From assembly GCF_963675165.1 (NCBI RefSeq), contig NC_087385.1:4574412-4638411 (forward strand): a stretch of DNA of 64,000 bases. Direction: 5' to 3'. The position numbers and the translations under genes are program-made. The stretch comes from Halichondria panicea. Taxonomy: Eukaryota > Porifera > Demospongiae > Suberitida > Halichondriidae. Each line of letters opens with the position of its first letter. Position 1 is the first letter of the stretch. A model generated the notes under the pieces. That model did not search any database, was not told where the DNA came from, and saw only the letters and a list, made by a program, of their open reading frames with translations. This document shows positions 22,598 to 37,147 of the stretch, piece after piece.

Positions 22598-24379
22598 ACA
22601 AAAGCCGCTAGTGGCTACTGCCCATACTATCTTAAATACTAATTTGCGTTTCCCACCATGCTTATTTCTCTTCAATACTTAATTCGCGCTTCACTATGCT
22701 TATTGCGCCAATTATACGTCACAATTCCTTAGGGGTAGGACATTCGTCCGATAGGCTATGACTGTTGGCTAGGCCACGTCTTTACCCCCAAGTACTTAAT
22801 TAGGAGAGTATTAGAAACGCCTAATTACTATTCAATTAGCGGGGTTGCACTCCTCTAATTAATTAGAGGGGCTTCCTAACCCTAATTAACGGTCATTAGT
22901 CATGGTCCGGCTCACCCTGGCCATGACTGATGGAGTGTTGCGGTAATGGGCATACAGCGTAATTGTACTCTACGCAGTAGTGCCTAGTTACTGATAATTA
23001 TTACTATTTGTATGTAGTGGTACATGGTATAGTGGTACCTAGTTGGCACATGGCTAGCATATATTCCTCAAAGTACGGACAATAACATATTGATTGTGAT
23101 AATTATCACTAATGTGTTTCATCTACAAATGCCAGTAGGAAAGGCAATGAATAACATATATAGTTACCGTGAGTATCTGTGACGTAGGTCAGACAGAATG
23201 CTTTTTGTGTACAGTCTATTGGAGCAGAGATAAAGGAATAGAGGGATTGGCAACGGGATTAACTCACGCGATCATCTGGGTGTATTCCTTTCCTTCTTTT
23301 ATCTGATTGGAGTTTGCTTTGCGTACTCTTCCAAATGAAGTACTCTATAATTATGTCTATTGTAATACCTCGGTTAAGGCGACACTTTTAATCGAAGCTA
23401 GGGTGTGGCTCGGCTCTCATTTACCAGGTCTAGCTAGTTATTTAGGACGCCGCAGTTGTCGCTACTTTTAGAGGTTAAAAAATTGTCTGAGCTCGAGGGT
23501 GTCGCATATTTAGAGGGTCGCCTTAAATCGAGGTCTTACGGTAGTCAATACATAGATCACTGTACCTGAGATCACAGAATGAAAGGAGTAGATCTAGTAC
23601 ATGTAGTAGCAGCAGTAGTGCAGTGCAGAATGCTGGGTCAGGTCTATAGCGAAAAATCTTTGGTCATACCATTATGTAGACCGTGTCTACGTACCTGCAG
23701 AGATTCTGCTGCAAGTCCAACTATAGATTAATGAAAGATCTATATGGTCCAACTTTCGATCCAGATCCTCTGCTTTCGATCATATCATGTCAGTACACTT
23801 GACAGCACGAGGCTGTATTGTGTGTTGCGCATGCGCGAACCGTGACATAAACATGGCGGTATTGTCTACATGTAGTCGAGCCTGATCATGAGAGGTCATC
23901 CGCCTCTTGAAATCGATTGCAAATCTGAGAATACATGGTTCAGATCTATGCAGGTTATAGTTGTTCTGAAAAACTGGTTGCAGATGATTATCTTTGCATA
24001 GAGGAAATTTCAAAAGCTTATCTCATACAGCGGAACTTCTTTACACGTAATTATAGAAATTGGGTGTGGTCCGTCTTCAGGCCAAGCCCATATAATCGAT
24101 GTTTTAGATGGCCAAATGGGAATGACGAAATGCAAAAGTTAGTTCAGAAGTACCCCCTAACACACACATAGCTGTGCCAGATCATCATCATCTGTTCTTC
24201 CCTGCCGCGCAGAGATACATGATGAGATCTATAAGAGTTTTACGTAAACCTTATTACCAAAAGCAATGTCCCTTGATATAATTATCATGATTGTTGACTT
24301 CTGATACAAAGTATATACAAATGTGACTGACATGACAGAGACACAAATCACAAACAGACAGACCTTACGCAAAATAATG
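22598..24379. other. Intergenic; one small TIR element
   Basis: No gene is recognised between the gag remnant and the 3' end of the RhoGEF gene. A 172-bp element at 23365-23536 has inverted ends: ATACCTCGGTTAAGGCGAC on the left, and on the right GTCGCCTTAAATCGAGGTCT, with TA on both sides. It is likely another non-autonomous Tc1/mariner-type insertion. Confidence 0.5.
23365..23536. mobile_element. 172-bp MITE with TA flanks
   Basis: The terminal inverted repeats match at about 16 of 20 positions (ACCTCG(G/A)TTAAGGCGAC core), and TA dinucleotides flank both ends (23363-23364, 23537-23538). No ORF is present. Confidence 0.55.
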
Positions 24380-27300
24380 CTAACTATTACTGCCTCGTTT
24401 CTTTTTGCTAGCAGTTTTGCTCTTTACTTGAGGACTACTTGCTGACACTACTAGTCTCTGAGCACTCAGCTTGTGTCTTGTGCCACTGTCCACAGATTCC
24501 AAGAGATTCGCTGTAAAGTGTGCAGGTGTGTTGTGAAGGTTATATTAATAGAAGAAGCACAAATTCAGTGCATAGAAGCCACAGTACTAGGACCAGTCAC
24601 TGGCAGTCCAAACCATAGGACATGTACATAAGAGACCCACCACAGTACAACCTCACTTAAAAATTGTAGCAGAAAACACAAATCAATTTAACCAACACTG
24701 TACACTGGTGGGAATCATGGGACCACACTATAGGCTCTGTACACATCAATTAGAGAAGCATTTGGCTTTGAGCAACAGAAATTAATTATCACAGTACACA
24801 ATGGTAAGAGACAACAGCACATAAGAAAGACCACAGTACACTAACTCTACCCTACAAGAGACAACAGTACATAAAAGGCTACAGTATATAAGAACACACA
24901 GTGAGAGGACGTACCACGACCCTTGACAGGAGTTGTGCTGCTTTTTCTCCTTCCTCTTCTCAGCTGCTCTGAACTGGAAGTCAAGGCAACAGCCGATCGC
25001 TTCATCTTCAAAGAGACATGGAACTCTGAGAGAGGAAAATTTACATCAAGTTAGACTCTTACTCACAACAATTTTCTTAGAGAAATAGTTTGGTATTAAT
25101 GAAGTAGCTCACTTTTTTCCTCATCGTCCTTGACAAGCTCCCTCTCTTTCTCGAAGCTGTCCATCCAGTCTCTCTTATCCTCGGAACTCTTGGCAAAGAT
25201 GATGTACCACTTGTCCTTGTCTTTGTTCTTCATACGCCATGAGTTCTTGACAACACTGCCACTGTGTTGTGCTGCACGGGTGAACACAGAAGGGATAGTT
25301 TTAAAGTTGAATTTTAGCCAATGGCCTTTTTTACAAGTGTATGGTCCTACGTAACACTGCACAAGTACTTGTCATATACAATTTAGTTTAAATACCTTTT
25401 CCGTCATCCATGTCTGTGACCTGACACTGGTCAAGATAGACTCTTCCTTTGTACGTTAGTTTGCCACCAATAGCATCCTAAGGAGACAAGACATCAGATA
25501 AAGCCATGCATGCACTAATCAAAAACAGACTGAAACGTAATCTGAAACTTTATATAACTAAGATCCTGTTTACATAAAAACTGACCTTTTTGCAGTAGAT
25601 GAGCTGATGATCAAAAAGGAAGAAATGTCTCTCTTGTGAGTGTCCCTTAGAGATCTTGTGCAGCTCTCCACAACGCAGCATCTGAGAGCTGGAGGCCAGT
25701 ATATCCTCTCCCTGTATATAGCAGTACAACAGTTGACCATACTGATACGTAATGTAATATATACACTGCGTCAGTCAGTTAACCACAGTCTATAACACAT
25801 TCATTAGTATTACACAAACCCCCTCACACACACATACACACACCTTCCATCCCTCGATGGTCGCCTGCCAACGCCCGATCTTGCCAATGTTCTCCATTCT
25901 CCTCTTCATTTCGTTGATGTGCAACGCTACCTCTCGCATGGCATCCCGAGCTGCAACTATGTGGGAGTGGTCTGGATGGTCCTCACTCGTGTACTTGAGT
26001 AGCTCCTGCAATAATTATAGAGGGGCCCGGTAAAGTAGTCACACGAACACATACACATGCTGTAGTTCCATGCTCGTGTGTTTGCTAGAACCTATAGCAG
26101 CATGTACATGTACAGTACATTATATTGTGTACAAATCATTGGATATCATAAATTCATTAAGTACAAATTGGGCAAAACAAACAAGGGGTGTGCCTTGGCT
26201 GTATGGAGTGATTAAGATACTGTAACACAATTAGTGACCACCTGGGGTTTATACTGACACACATAAGGAAGAGATTACTGGAGAAGACAAAACAGTGTAA
26301 TGGTATTACAGTAATGGGAACTCTACTATCAGTGACCTATTGAGCCCAGATGCAGGCCTCCCACATAAGACAACCTGGGCCACCCACAACATACAAAGCT
26401 CTTCAGTAGACAAAGGCTGTGGGCTGCAGGTGTGCCATACAAACACAAAGCACACACAGGGGCTACCTTTGTGTGTGGTCCAAGGCAATCAAACCAGGTT
26501 CACTATTGAATGTTAATCAGTATAAGCAAGCTTATATCTCAACTGACACTGCAACAAATGCTCATTGATTCAAAGTCTTTGTCACTCCACAAAGCAATCG
26601 AGAGCTAAAGTTAAAATTACATACAACCCTCAAACAGCACCCACCAATAAACTTTAGGACACTGTATTCATCTATTCCCAGACACCTTACTTACTGTCAG
26701 TTGTAGAGGGTACTTGCAGATCTTCTGCACTGGGGTGAGGAGGAAGCCCTCCAGAGAGATGTCCTGCAAGTTCCTCAACAGTCGACAGCTCTGAGTGATA
26801 AGATATTGATACAATATAATGGGTTAATTTCAAAGGGAGTCGAGCGAGCAAAGTAAGTTTAGGTTAGCCATACAAACACACGCATACACACGCACACGCA
26901 CACACACACACACACACGTACGCACACACACACGCTGACAAGGCCACATGGACTACAATAGCAATGTAAGTGCTTACGGGTGAATGATTGTCACACCACA
27001 ACTTTGGAATGTAAACAACTATTGTGATATAAGCCACGGAGGTTGCCAAGAGCTATGAACTCAGCTAGCACAACACTATGTGAAACTAATTGGAGGCAGC
27101 TGCCTCGCATGCGACTGTAAACATCTCAAAATCGACAGTGAGTACTGATATTTTCACAGAACCCCCATCAATATACAACAACCATAAGCTCATGTGTGAG
27201 TCATACACAGTGTTTGTATCAATTCCTCACTTCAAAGAAGAATTTGTATTGCTCGTTTTCCTGTAGCTGGTTCATCTCGTTGACAGCATGGGGGTGGTTG

Positions 27301-30300
27301 TTGCAATACTGGCCATAGATGTCGAACTCATGTCTCTGCAAATGAGGCACAAACAAGTTGGTCATCATGCACTCTCATTTACATTAGTGGAGGCCGCATT
27401 AAGTATTCTATATCAGTAAATTTATATCATATTTACGTTATTGACAAAGACCTCTCCGATCTGGGAGTCCTCTATTTTGTCGTGGTTGATGCTGGACTCC
27501 AACTCGCGAAGAAAGTCTCTCTGGAAGGTATAGATTGCTTCAATGTTGGAGAAAATGGTGTCCACCTTTTCGTTGTCAAACAGCTTGTTGTACCCTAGGC
27601 ACCTCTTGACATAGCCCTGTATTGTGTATAGAGTGAGGGGGTGGTATTAGACAAATCTCATAATGAATTAAGTTCATAAGTCGATTAACACGGAAACATC
27701 TCACATACACATGTAGGTAATGACGTTACTACCACTTCGTATAGGCTAATAGCATACCTCAATAATGTCCTCCAGGTGTTTGACATAGTCCCTCTCAGTG
27801 TTGAGAATCTCTTCAATGACCTTTGCCCTCACTTCATTAGAGGTCAACTTTCGAGGCAGAGAGGGTGCAGAGTCTTTGCGACGGATGGTCATACGTCTGT
27901 GCACAGAAGAGCCACTCTATAGTGAAGCAAAACAGCATAGTCATGATAGTTAATGCAACTTACACACACCATTGCAATGAATTATTAGTAACAGGGTGTA
28001 TGAACTCTCCTTATATATTACTATCAAAGGAGAATGTACCAATTACTGCTATTCATGCAAGAAATTTCTGGGTAAGCATATTCTGATCTTAAGGCGTAAT
28101 AAAGGAACTCTCTAATTACCCAACATAAAGAAAGAATGGCTGATGTTGGCTTCTTTGAATGCTTTCTTCTTGCAAACACATATACCACCCAGAAAAACAC
28201 AATGTGTTGTGCAGCTCCCACACATACTCACCTGATGTCTGGAGGGCCGTCTCTTCTCTTCCGATGCTAGCTCTCCCAGTTTGTCCTCTGAGGGTGCGTC
28301 CTCTGAGGGTGTGTCCTCTGTCTTTGGTGGAAGGGTGGTGGGCTGTGGAGGGGGTGGGGTATCATGGGCGGAAGGGGAGGAGGGGGGATCCGTACTGATC
28401 ACTGAGTCATTGTCCTCGTCAGAGTCTTGACCAATGCGCAGCTGAGGGGTGAACAATTGGTGATTTTGACAGATATGTAGAGTAGAAATCATACGTATAT
28501 ACTTGGGATAGAAGACTCTGAATAAGGTTTTAAACTGAATGTGTTTGCACAAAGGTCATTGACCTGTTGGTACACACAGCCTCATGCTATAGGAATGCAC
28601 ACGCATTTACATTCTACATGCAGTACCGTGGTAGGAAAGAGACCCTAGTGTAAGAGCAGGAAGGTACTTACTCGGACAAATGAAGCTGGAAACCATCCAT
28701 TGGCAGAGTTCACACTCCCGTACCACCAGACATCGTCGGTCATGTTGAGGATCTCAATGGCATCCCCCACACCGAAGCTGAGCTCATCCTCATCTAGGGC
28801 TACTCTGTCCCACACTGCGTCAGCGTACATCAGCGATGTGGCTATTACTCCGTCAGAGGTCTGCACATATATAATTATATAGGGGGTAAATTAACAATTC
28901 TTGTCACACAATGCATAACTATAAATTGTACAGCTTCACTGTGAAGCTGAAATTAAAGTAGCTGAAATTGAAGTAGCCAAAATCCCACGGAAAGAGTAAT
29001 AGGGAAACATGACATTAGCCACAACCACCATTTATAAAGTATAGCAGTCACACAACAGAAGCCTGTCACAAGCAGGAACAGAACTAGATCATATCCAGGT
29101 ACACACTTATGCACTCTGTAGAAACAATGACACCTTAGTGCAGCTGGCTAGAAGAGTGCTAACTAGCCTTGTAAATGACGACACAGTCGACAGCATCAAC
29201 AGCATCAACAGCATCAACAGTGAAAATTAGCTAACTAGATTATAACAGTGATACAGCCAAACACTGCAGCACCTGGCACCAGAGGCTGGGACCATTATTG
29301 TGCACACAAACTGCCCTAGGAGCCACAATAACCGGCCAGTGTTGGCACAAGCCCCTCACACTATGGCTAGAAGATAATTAGCGGTACATGGCATAGAAGA
29401 CAAAGCTATAAGCAACAATTACTGTCACTTAGGACAAGAGGAGGATCGCACGAATGATTTCGTTCACAAACTGTTGGCGTACACTGTTTCAAGAGAAATT
29501 TGGGTACCGATAGTGTTTGAAACTTGTCCCAAACATTTCACAACCAGAAAACTTGTCATACTGACACTTCTGCGATAAGTGGACTATTGCATTACAATAC
29601 TAATAGGCATGTAACACAAGTAGGAGACAAAATCACGTAGCGTAACAAATCGGGCTATCAGAAAATGTCACGAGATGGTACGAGTGGTATTCCATGCCAA
29701 TCCATAGAAACTTGTTACTTGAGATGCAAGTATCAATTACGATGAGCTGATGCAGCGTGCTCATGTCATTTCATGGGGAAGACTTTGCATTGCAACTGCA
29801 GCATTTATGATGCAAAATGGACATGCACATGCAGATGCAGGGCTGTAAACTATTGCAGGTGCAAAAGCTTTACAATATTCTCTAGCTAGGAAATAACACT
29901 ATTAGCTAGTTAGAACTGAACACACTCACATACTCAGTCTGATCTAAAGCTTGGCATGGGCTTGCTACATACTGTGCAGTGAACTGAAGCTGTCATTGTG
30001 CATGCAACTCACCAGTAGAATGTCTTGATCAAGTAACTCTGCAAGCGGACCCTGGCTCCAACTAGCTGACTATTTTCGCACGTACTGTATAATCAACTGA
30101 AAGCTCATCCTAACTTAGCTACAAGTGAAGCCTCGCAGGTGCCAAAACAGGAAGTTAGTTCATCATGTACTAATTGGCCAATATACAAGTACACAACATT
30201 AGAGCTATTACCTCACAGGAACAGTACTGAAGAACTTTCAGTGTAAAGCTTTATTGGCCATCTTAAAAGGTCCACCATCGATAATACAGACAAACAAACA

Positions 30301-33300
30301 CAGTACTGTTAACAGGTCTGCAATACATGCACACTTAATTAAACACACTGAAGCATTAACTACACGTGCATACTGCTTAACATACTGACATTTAGTAATC
30401 TGCAGTACCCCAATAGAGTGTCAAACACCATGCCATTCAAAACTTGTAATATGGGAGCACATTGACAGCTAGGCAGACAAACTAACAAACTAACCACAGT
30501 ACAAGAAGAATCAACTTACAGCACTAGTTTCTGCCAAGAGATCAGACAAGTCATGTATGGCTTTCAATATCTGGTCTTCATAGAGTGTAAACCGATGATT
30601 AGCAACATTATAACCAGAGCCAGCACTAGTTCTAGCTAGGGATGAGGCACACATACTCCTTACACTGTCTACTCTAATTTCTATTTGCCTAGTCATCTCT
30701 GTTCACTAGCGTGACTGGTTGACGATTGCTGGTAGAGTTCGCTTGACAATGTTTACTTTCAATTAGACTGATAACACAAGCTGATCTGCTACCTATACAC
30801 TTTCCCAACTGCTTGTGTTAAAACAACTCTTTAGAAATTACTTCTAGTGTATACTAAACTGGATACCAACAGAACAAAACTACTCTAGCAATAGCACGTA
30901 CAGCTACGTGTAGTAGTACACAGTCAGATTTCCTTGACTACCAGCTAGGTCTTCTCACTGACTACTGAAAACGGTGCTTAGCATCAAGCAGGGCAAGCTA
31001 CTAATAAGTATTTACCAATTGTGGGAAGTTATGTAGTACATGCACACTCTTGCAAATGACTAATCATCCATTGCATGCAGGAATCCTTAGCAGCCTCAGA
31101 GCATGAATTTCAACTCATAGTGGATCACGATGGCCACAACATAATTATGACAACATGCATACATAGCCATGAAACTACAAATATAGCCTACCAATGTATG
31201 GGCATTTCAATGAAGCTGAAACCTATGTTATAAACAAATCACTGCACACCACAACTACACAACAGTGCTCTAATTATAATACAAGCCACGTACATATATA
31301 ATAATGTACATGTACACTATAAAAATACAAACAACCCTCTTACGGTAGTGTAAACAAACATAGAGACTTACATCTTCCTCAGTTGGGGAGAGACTGACAG
31401 TCCTTGGACCTAATTTGAGCTTGGTGCTATGAGTGGCTTTGATGTTGTCGCTCAGTCGTCTCTTGATGGCCGCTCTCTGGATAGGACCAATGTCCAGGCT
31501 GCTCATCAGGGGGTCGCTCATCAGGGGGTCCATCATCAGGGGATCCATCGCACTGCCACCTAGGGGACATGGCAGCACAGTAGTGAATCACTTTAGTACA
31601 TGCATAATAGGTAAGGACTTTCAATGTATAAACATTATGAGCATGAGTGATTTGTATAAGTGTATTAGTTGACCCTTTTTAATCCTGTAAAGATCATCAA
31701 ACAGACAACATAACTTTCGTGTAGTGGCTATCATCTGGTAAAGGGTCACCTAAACTGACCAGTAGTTCTACTTTTAACAGAAACTGGTATAAAGGATGCA
31801 AATATAAACTGACTAGGATCAAATACACTCACCTCCTGATATGAATGTTTCGTCATCCTCACTGAACAGACTGGGAACTCTCACTAGACCACCGTTGTCA
31901 GCAAGAGGGGGTGGGGGGCTGATAACAACGTCCAGCTGTGATTCCGAGGCCGTCTGCTCAAGCACACTCTCCAGTTCAGGACTCAACACACTCTCACTGA
32001 CTGCCTCACTTTTGTCAATATCTAGATTGCTTGTGCCCAGAGAATTGATTATGTCACGAATATCTCTAGAGATGGTTTTAGTTTTAGTCTCAGCATCCTT
32101 TCGTCCTTTCTCTTCCCTCAAAACGACGTTGCTGTTTGGCAATGCATCTTTGTTGGTCACAATAATTGTCTGTGTCTCTGGGTCAAGATGTTTAGATATC
32201 ACAATCATGTAGTCCCCTTCCATTTCTGGGGAGTGTACAGAGTGCTTGTGAATGTCTGGTTGAGAAGTGGCTCTTCGTTGGTTAGTCCTTATTCGTTGTT
32301 TGGGACCCAGTGAAGTCGATCTCTTCCTGAACTCAGTATCAGGTAGCGGTGGCTTGCTTGTAGGGATTGCTTGATCATCGACTGCAGTTTTCGACTCGCT
32401 ATTTGACCTGGGCAAACCGAATGCATCGCTCAGTCTCTTTTTGACAGCCTTTCTCTTCGACCTATTGCGAGTTTTCTTGTTCGTCTCCAACTTCTCGTTG
32501 CTCCCTGATAGTGTGCTCTCATCACTTTGCTCACTGTCAAAACTTAGACTGTCGGAGGCTTTCTTTCGTCTAAATAGAGGAGACTTGAGTTTCCAACGAC
32601 TCTTTTTGGGAGATGCCTCAGGGCTTAGCTCGCTGGAGCTTTCTTTACTGCCAGACCGTGATCGTGAATCCTTGGATGGACTTCTGCTAGGACTGGGGGG
32701 GGAGGTCTTTCCATCTCCGAGTGAATTTTTGTGCTTGTTGACTTTCTTGTTTGAATGTTCTACATCCTTGACTGGGATCTTGGATGAACTGATTGAATCA
32801 TCTACTTTTTTCGTAGGTGTGTTCGATCTACTTTTTTGCGGGCTAGGAGAGTTAGTACTTTTTTGCGAAATTGGGCTTTTGATACGCTCGAGTTCTTTAA
32901 TCTCGCTTGCTTCCTTCTCTTTGTCTGCCCATAACCTGATTCGACTCTGAATGTTGACTGATGCTAGTGGGTCTGCTGAGTCCCTCACTTGGTTACCTAT
33001 GTTATGACTGAAGCTCTTGGAAGTGCTCAATGAAGGTGTAGTGGAGAGAGATGAGCTGCTACGAACCTCAGTGGTGCCTTTAACTTTCAAACTCATATTT
33101 GCAGGGGCACTGTCTAGCCTCTGTCGGTCGACATTAGAACGAGATATTCGATCTTGTACAAAGAAAGGATTCGACTGTATTTTCCTTCCAATATCGGGAC
33201 TAGCGGAACGAACATTATTTCTCAATGGTGACAGGTAAGACGAGTCTGAAGGTGAAGAATGATTGCTCATCGAGGTGCGTGGGGGGCTTGTTGTGTCTAG

Positions 33301-33708
33301 ATCTATAGAGACACTAGCTGACTTGTGTCGAGGTAACGATTTCGAGCCATGCTTTGTAAACAGAGTGTATGTAGACTGGACCCTTTCATCACTTATCAGA
33401 TCTTGACTCATCGGTAGCTCGATATACTTCCCTGTCAATTGCTTGTCATTCAATTCTTTTCTCAGTTTCTTGAGCTCTGCTTGCCCACAGCTTCGAGATA
33501 TTCCGAAGACCTCGCTCCCTTTTTCGACTTCCTCTTCGCTGCTGAACCCATTGTCGACGTCAATAGTGGTGGGAGATTTGTGGGGTAGCATGCCGTTGTG
33601 TTGGTGTGTTGGGCTTGGTGTGGAGTCACTCTCAAACTGAGCACTGTTCATGGCCTGTGTGTCGCTAGTCGGGTAGATCAAATCCTTCCTACGTGCAGTG
33701 TCTGTCAT
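24380..33708 (-). CDS. Asef/collybistin-type Rho guanine nucleotide exchange factor (SH3-DH-PH)
   Basis: Fourteen coding exons join in phase: 31833-33708, 31372-31559, 28672-28860, 28232-28441, 27758-27916, 27437-27616, 27231-27335, 26695-26790, 25844-26005, 25586-25711, 25396-25477, 25113-25271, 24915-25025, 24380-24510, giving 1257 residues. The first 688 are low-complexity, Ser/Lys-rich and unlike anything I know, with a DPLM repeat near 630-645. Residues 689-751 are an SH3 domain ([19 protein letters not shown] ... WWYG ... GWFPASFVR). About 825-1055 is the DH domain ([46 protein letters not shown]) and 1060-1180 the PH domain ([15 protein letters not shown]). SH3-DH-PH order and sequence match ARHGEF4, ARHGEF9 and SPATA13. 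These proteins activate Cdc42 or Rac, with the SH3 domain inhibiting the DH domain. The basic C-tail is lineage-specific. ATG 33708 was chosen because an acceptor lies just upstream (33721-33722); an untranslated exon ending near 36868 (GAG then GTGAGTA) is possible. Confidence 0.92.
26870..26935. repeat. (CA)n microsatellite in RhoGEF intron
   Basis: An imperfect CA tract with CG interruptions lies between the DH-domain exons 26695-26790 and 27231-27335. The minus-strand ORF across it is an artefact. Confidence 0.8.
30520..30696 (-). CDS. Alternative first exon of the RhoGEF (short form)
   Basis: This open segment begins with ATG at 30696 and ends with a phase-0 GTAAGT donor at 30519. The SH3 exon at 28672-28860 also begins in phase 0, and so does the junction from the long first exons, so either start can feed it. 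Used alone it gives a 628-residue protein (59 residues, then SH3-DH-PH), close in size to vertebrate Asef1/2. The segment is not preceded by a clear acceptor, which suggests its own promoter in the 0.7 kb upstream. The encoded sequence ([20 protein letters not shown] and on) is not recognised. Confidence 0.55.
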
Positions 33709-33990
33709 GGTAGTAGTTTCCTGCATGGAAAGTACAAATATTGTGATGAATCAGTTGGTCTCAGGACAAAGGGATGTTTCTATTCACCGTGGGTATAATA
33801 GTGTACTAGTATATACACACGTATGAGATCGATAAGCACTCACAAGTGATTTGTGCATATCATATGCATCATAACACACAATTTGAAGTTCTTTATATGG
33901 GCTTATAACTATCAGTTGACAGTAACACCATAGGTTTCTGTTGTCGGGGTGCATAGCTGTGTTGTATGTCTGCAAAAGGCCCTGTTCACA

Positions 33991-34560
<570 letters not shown>

Positions 34561-34599
34561 GCATCTAGCTTGAGCACATGTACCCACACACACACAAGC

Positions 34600-37147
34600 T
34601 CTATCCTAGCTCACTTAATGGTATCAGTCTCTCATAACCTGTATAGCTATGACAACCGATGGTGTACTGTTATCATTCTACAAGACAAACTGTAAACACA
34701 CACTGAATGGTGATCAAGTATAGGCATGTTGAAGGATAAGCCATTTGTTTTCAAGATTTCTGACCAATGCTATACAGACAGGTGCATGTACTTTAGTATG
34801 CATTGCATGCTCTGGGAAATACCAATATTACGCCATGCATTTAAGTGCTTTGTAGCCAAGAGTGTTTTTATTGGTCACTTAGAAATTGGTAGGTTTCAAG
34901 GGCATATTTGTGTATATAGACCAAGTTGTTTATACTATAAGTTGCTACACACTGCCTTCCATACAAACAATGGCACAACTATATAGACAATGAATGTATA
35001 CAGTTAATTGGTAAGGGCGCTAGTGCACTTAAGAGCTTGAGCAAGAAGTACATTCCTAAATTCCCTGCAAATGATTACAATGCGCGTGTGTACGAAATTC
35101 CATAGGTATGTTATTTAGTGTATGCATTCTAACAGTGTTGAAGAAATATGATACATTTTTTAACAATGACACGTACGTACAGCTGATCCTAACGCTCAAG
35201 AATAGGTATATATACAACTGTACCTGCTAACAATGGACCTAAACACTGGGACTATGACATGCTCTTCTCCTAGACACACCATGTTGTGTGTTGTCTACAA
35301 GCTAAATGGAGTAGATATGTTGTGTTGCTATGGAGGTCTATTAGATACAGGCTACAGGCTCATTTCAAACAGCTAGCCTCCTCAACACAACATAGGAAGC
35401 ACGGTGCCAGTATATACTACTCGTGGTGGAACACAGGATATATATGAATGCTCACAGCTGCATGCTAGAATGAGATAACGCATTTCCTACATAACTGAAT
35501 GTCTCCCGAAACATGTTTACTAGCAACTACCTCACCAGCAGCAGCCTAACCTAGGTTAAAATATTTTGATCTGATTCCACCAATTAAGTTGTAAGGCTAC
35601 TATGCAATCTTGTGGTGTATACCGTACCAGCAGTTGTAAGTGCTCAAGTAGTTGCTAAGTACCTCTACAGGCTCTCCTCACCACAGAGGGCTGTTGAGTG
35701 GGCAGAGCAAGCCGTACACTGTAGCTGTGTATTGGGGGGACAACCCAATGGGATATACATGTACCAGGCTCCTTCGAATACAGTTTAGTTAATCAAAATC
35801 GCTAAAACTGAAAGTTTGTAATGTGTCAATCAGATATGTGTTCAATACCAATCCCAACGTAGTTACTAATTTTCATAGAACATCTACAGTTTACTATAAC
35901 CACCATCAAACAAACATTAATTAAAAATGGCAACAGTACGTGCCAAAAACCCGATTGGGCATTGTTAAAATGAAATTCTTTGTTTTAACACAAACATTAC
36001 AAGTTGCCATAGTTTCACTTAAGGATCAAATCCAATCATTCACACGACCAACCTAAATATCCCACAGTACATGCACACACACCATAGCTCTGCTGCTGTC
36101 AACTGGCAGGCTCACTGCCAACATGGACACCCCTACTACGTGTAATCAAGTTACTGGCTGATGCACAAACTGGCTGTAGACATCACTGTTTTCAGCTAAA
36201 TATTGTACACACTTAGGCAATGCTGGAGGTAAAAACAACTAGGCCCTTGTTTCCTGGTTACAAGGTAGGCGATTATCTGATCTCTGTGTACGTACATGTG
36301 GCACACAAAATAATTATTTGCTAGACATGTGCAGAATTAGCGTCTAAAACAAGGTGATAAGCTGTGACTAACGGAAAGGGAATTATTTGGTTAACAACTA
36401 AAAAGGCAAGAGAATATACGTGGATACATCCACAACAACAGTGTATACAACCTTGCTCACATTCTTGTCATAGAACAACAGTTTGCAAAGAATAGATCAT
36501 CAAATTGAGGGTGGAGTAACTATATTTGCAAATCAGGAGGTCCCTTATCTTACTGCATAATTGTCGGAATATCTAAGTTTATAGTATACATGTACATGTA
36601 GGTTTAAGAATCAAGTGCATCAGATGATCAATGTGAGCATTCAAGAGTTTAGTCTAGATCTAGATCTTGGTAGTTAAATTAATACAGAGTGTACTAGTAC
36701 AGTGTATGCACGTTTGTTACAAACTATGCAGCTGTCCAGGGCTTATTTATAAATGAAAATTGAACTAGTTGTAAAGCACATATAGCTAGAGCAAGATGTA
36801 CAGATCCCCCATAATTATGATTTTATTGCACCGGGTTACTAGCTCACTATTTAAGGTTGTTACTCACCTCTACCTCTCACTGTCATAAGAAATATCTGGA
36901 GGTTGCAGACCAGGTAGCAGCCCCTTCTTGACACACTAACGTAGCTATACGATATATCTACTGCTTGAGCATGAGCTAGCTAAGCAATAAATAAAATAAA
37001 AACATCCCCCATTAATTATTTAATACGCTTCCTGTGTTTATATAATTATGGGAGGAGGATAGATAATAATGCGCAAGAAAAATGAAAATATTGCTCAGTT
37101 AACAGTTAATTGTCATACACATAATAAAATGTACATACAGTATTAGT
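34600..37147. other. Upstream region of RhoGEF, no coding gene seen
   Basis: The sequence is AT-rich with no persuasive ORF. The only gene-like signal is a possible untranslated exon of the RhoGEF on the minus strand whose donor would be at 36866-36867 (exon ending GAG, intron GTGAGTAACAA). The 3' UTR of CRNKL1 probably occupies the right edge. Confidence 0.4.

Noticed and set aside
32441-32950. 169-codon plus-strand ORF opposite the large RhoGEF exon
   Set aside because: Antisense shadow of the Ser/Lys-rich exon; no start context or domain.
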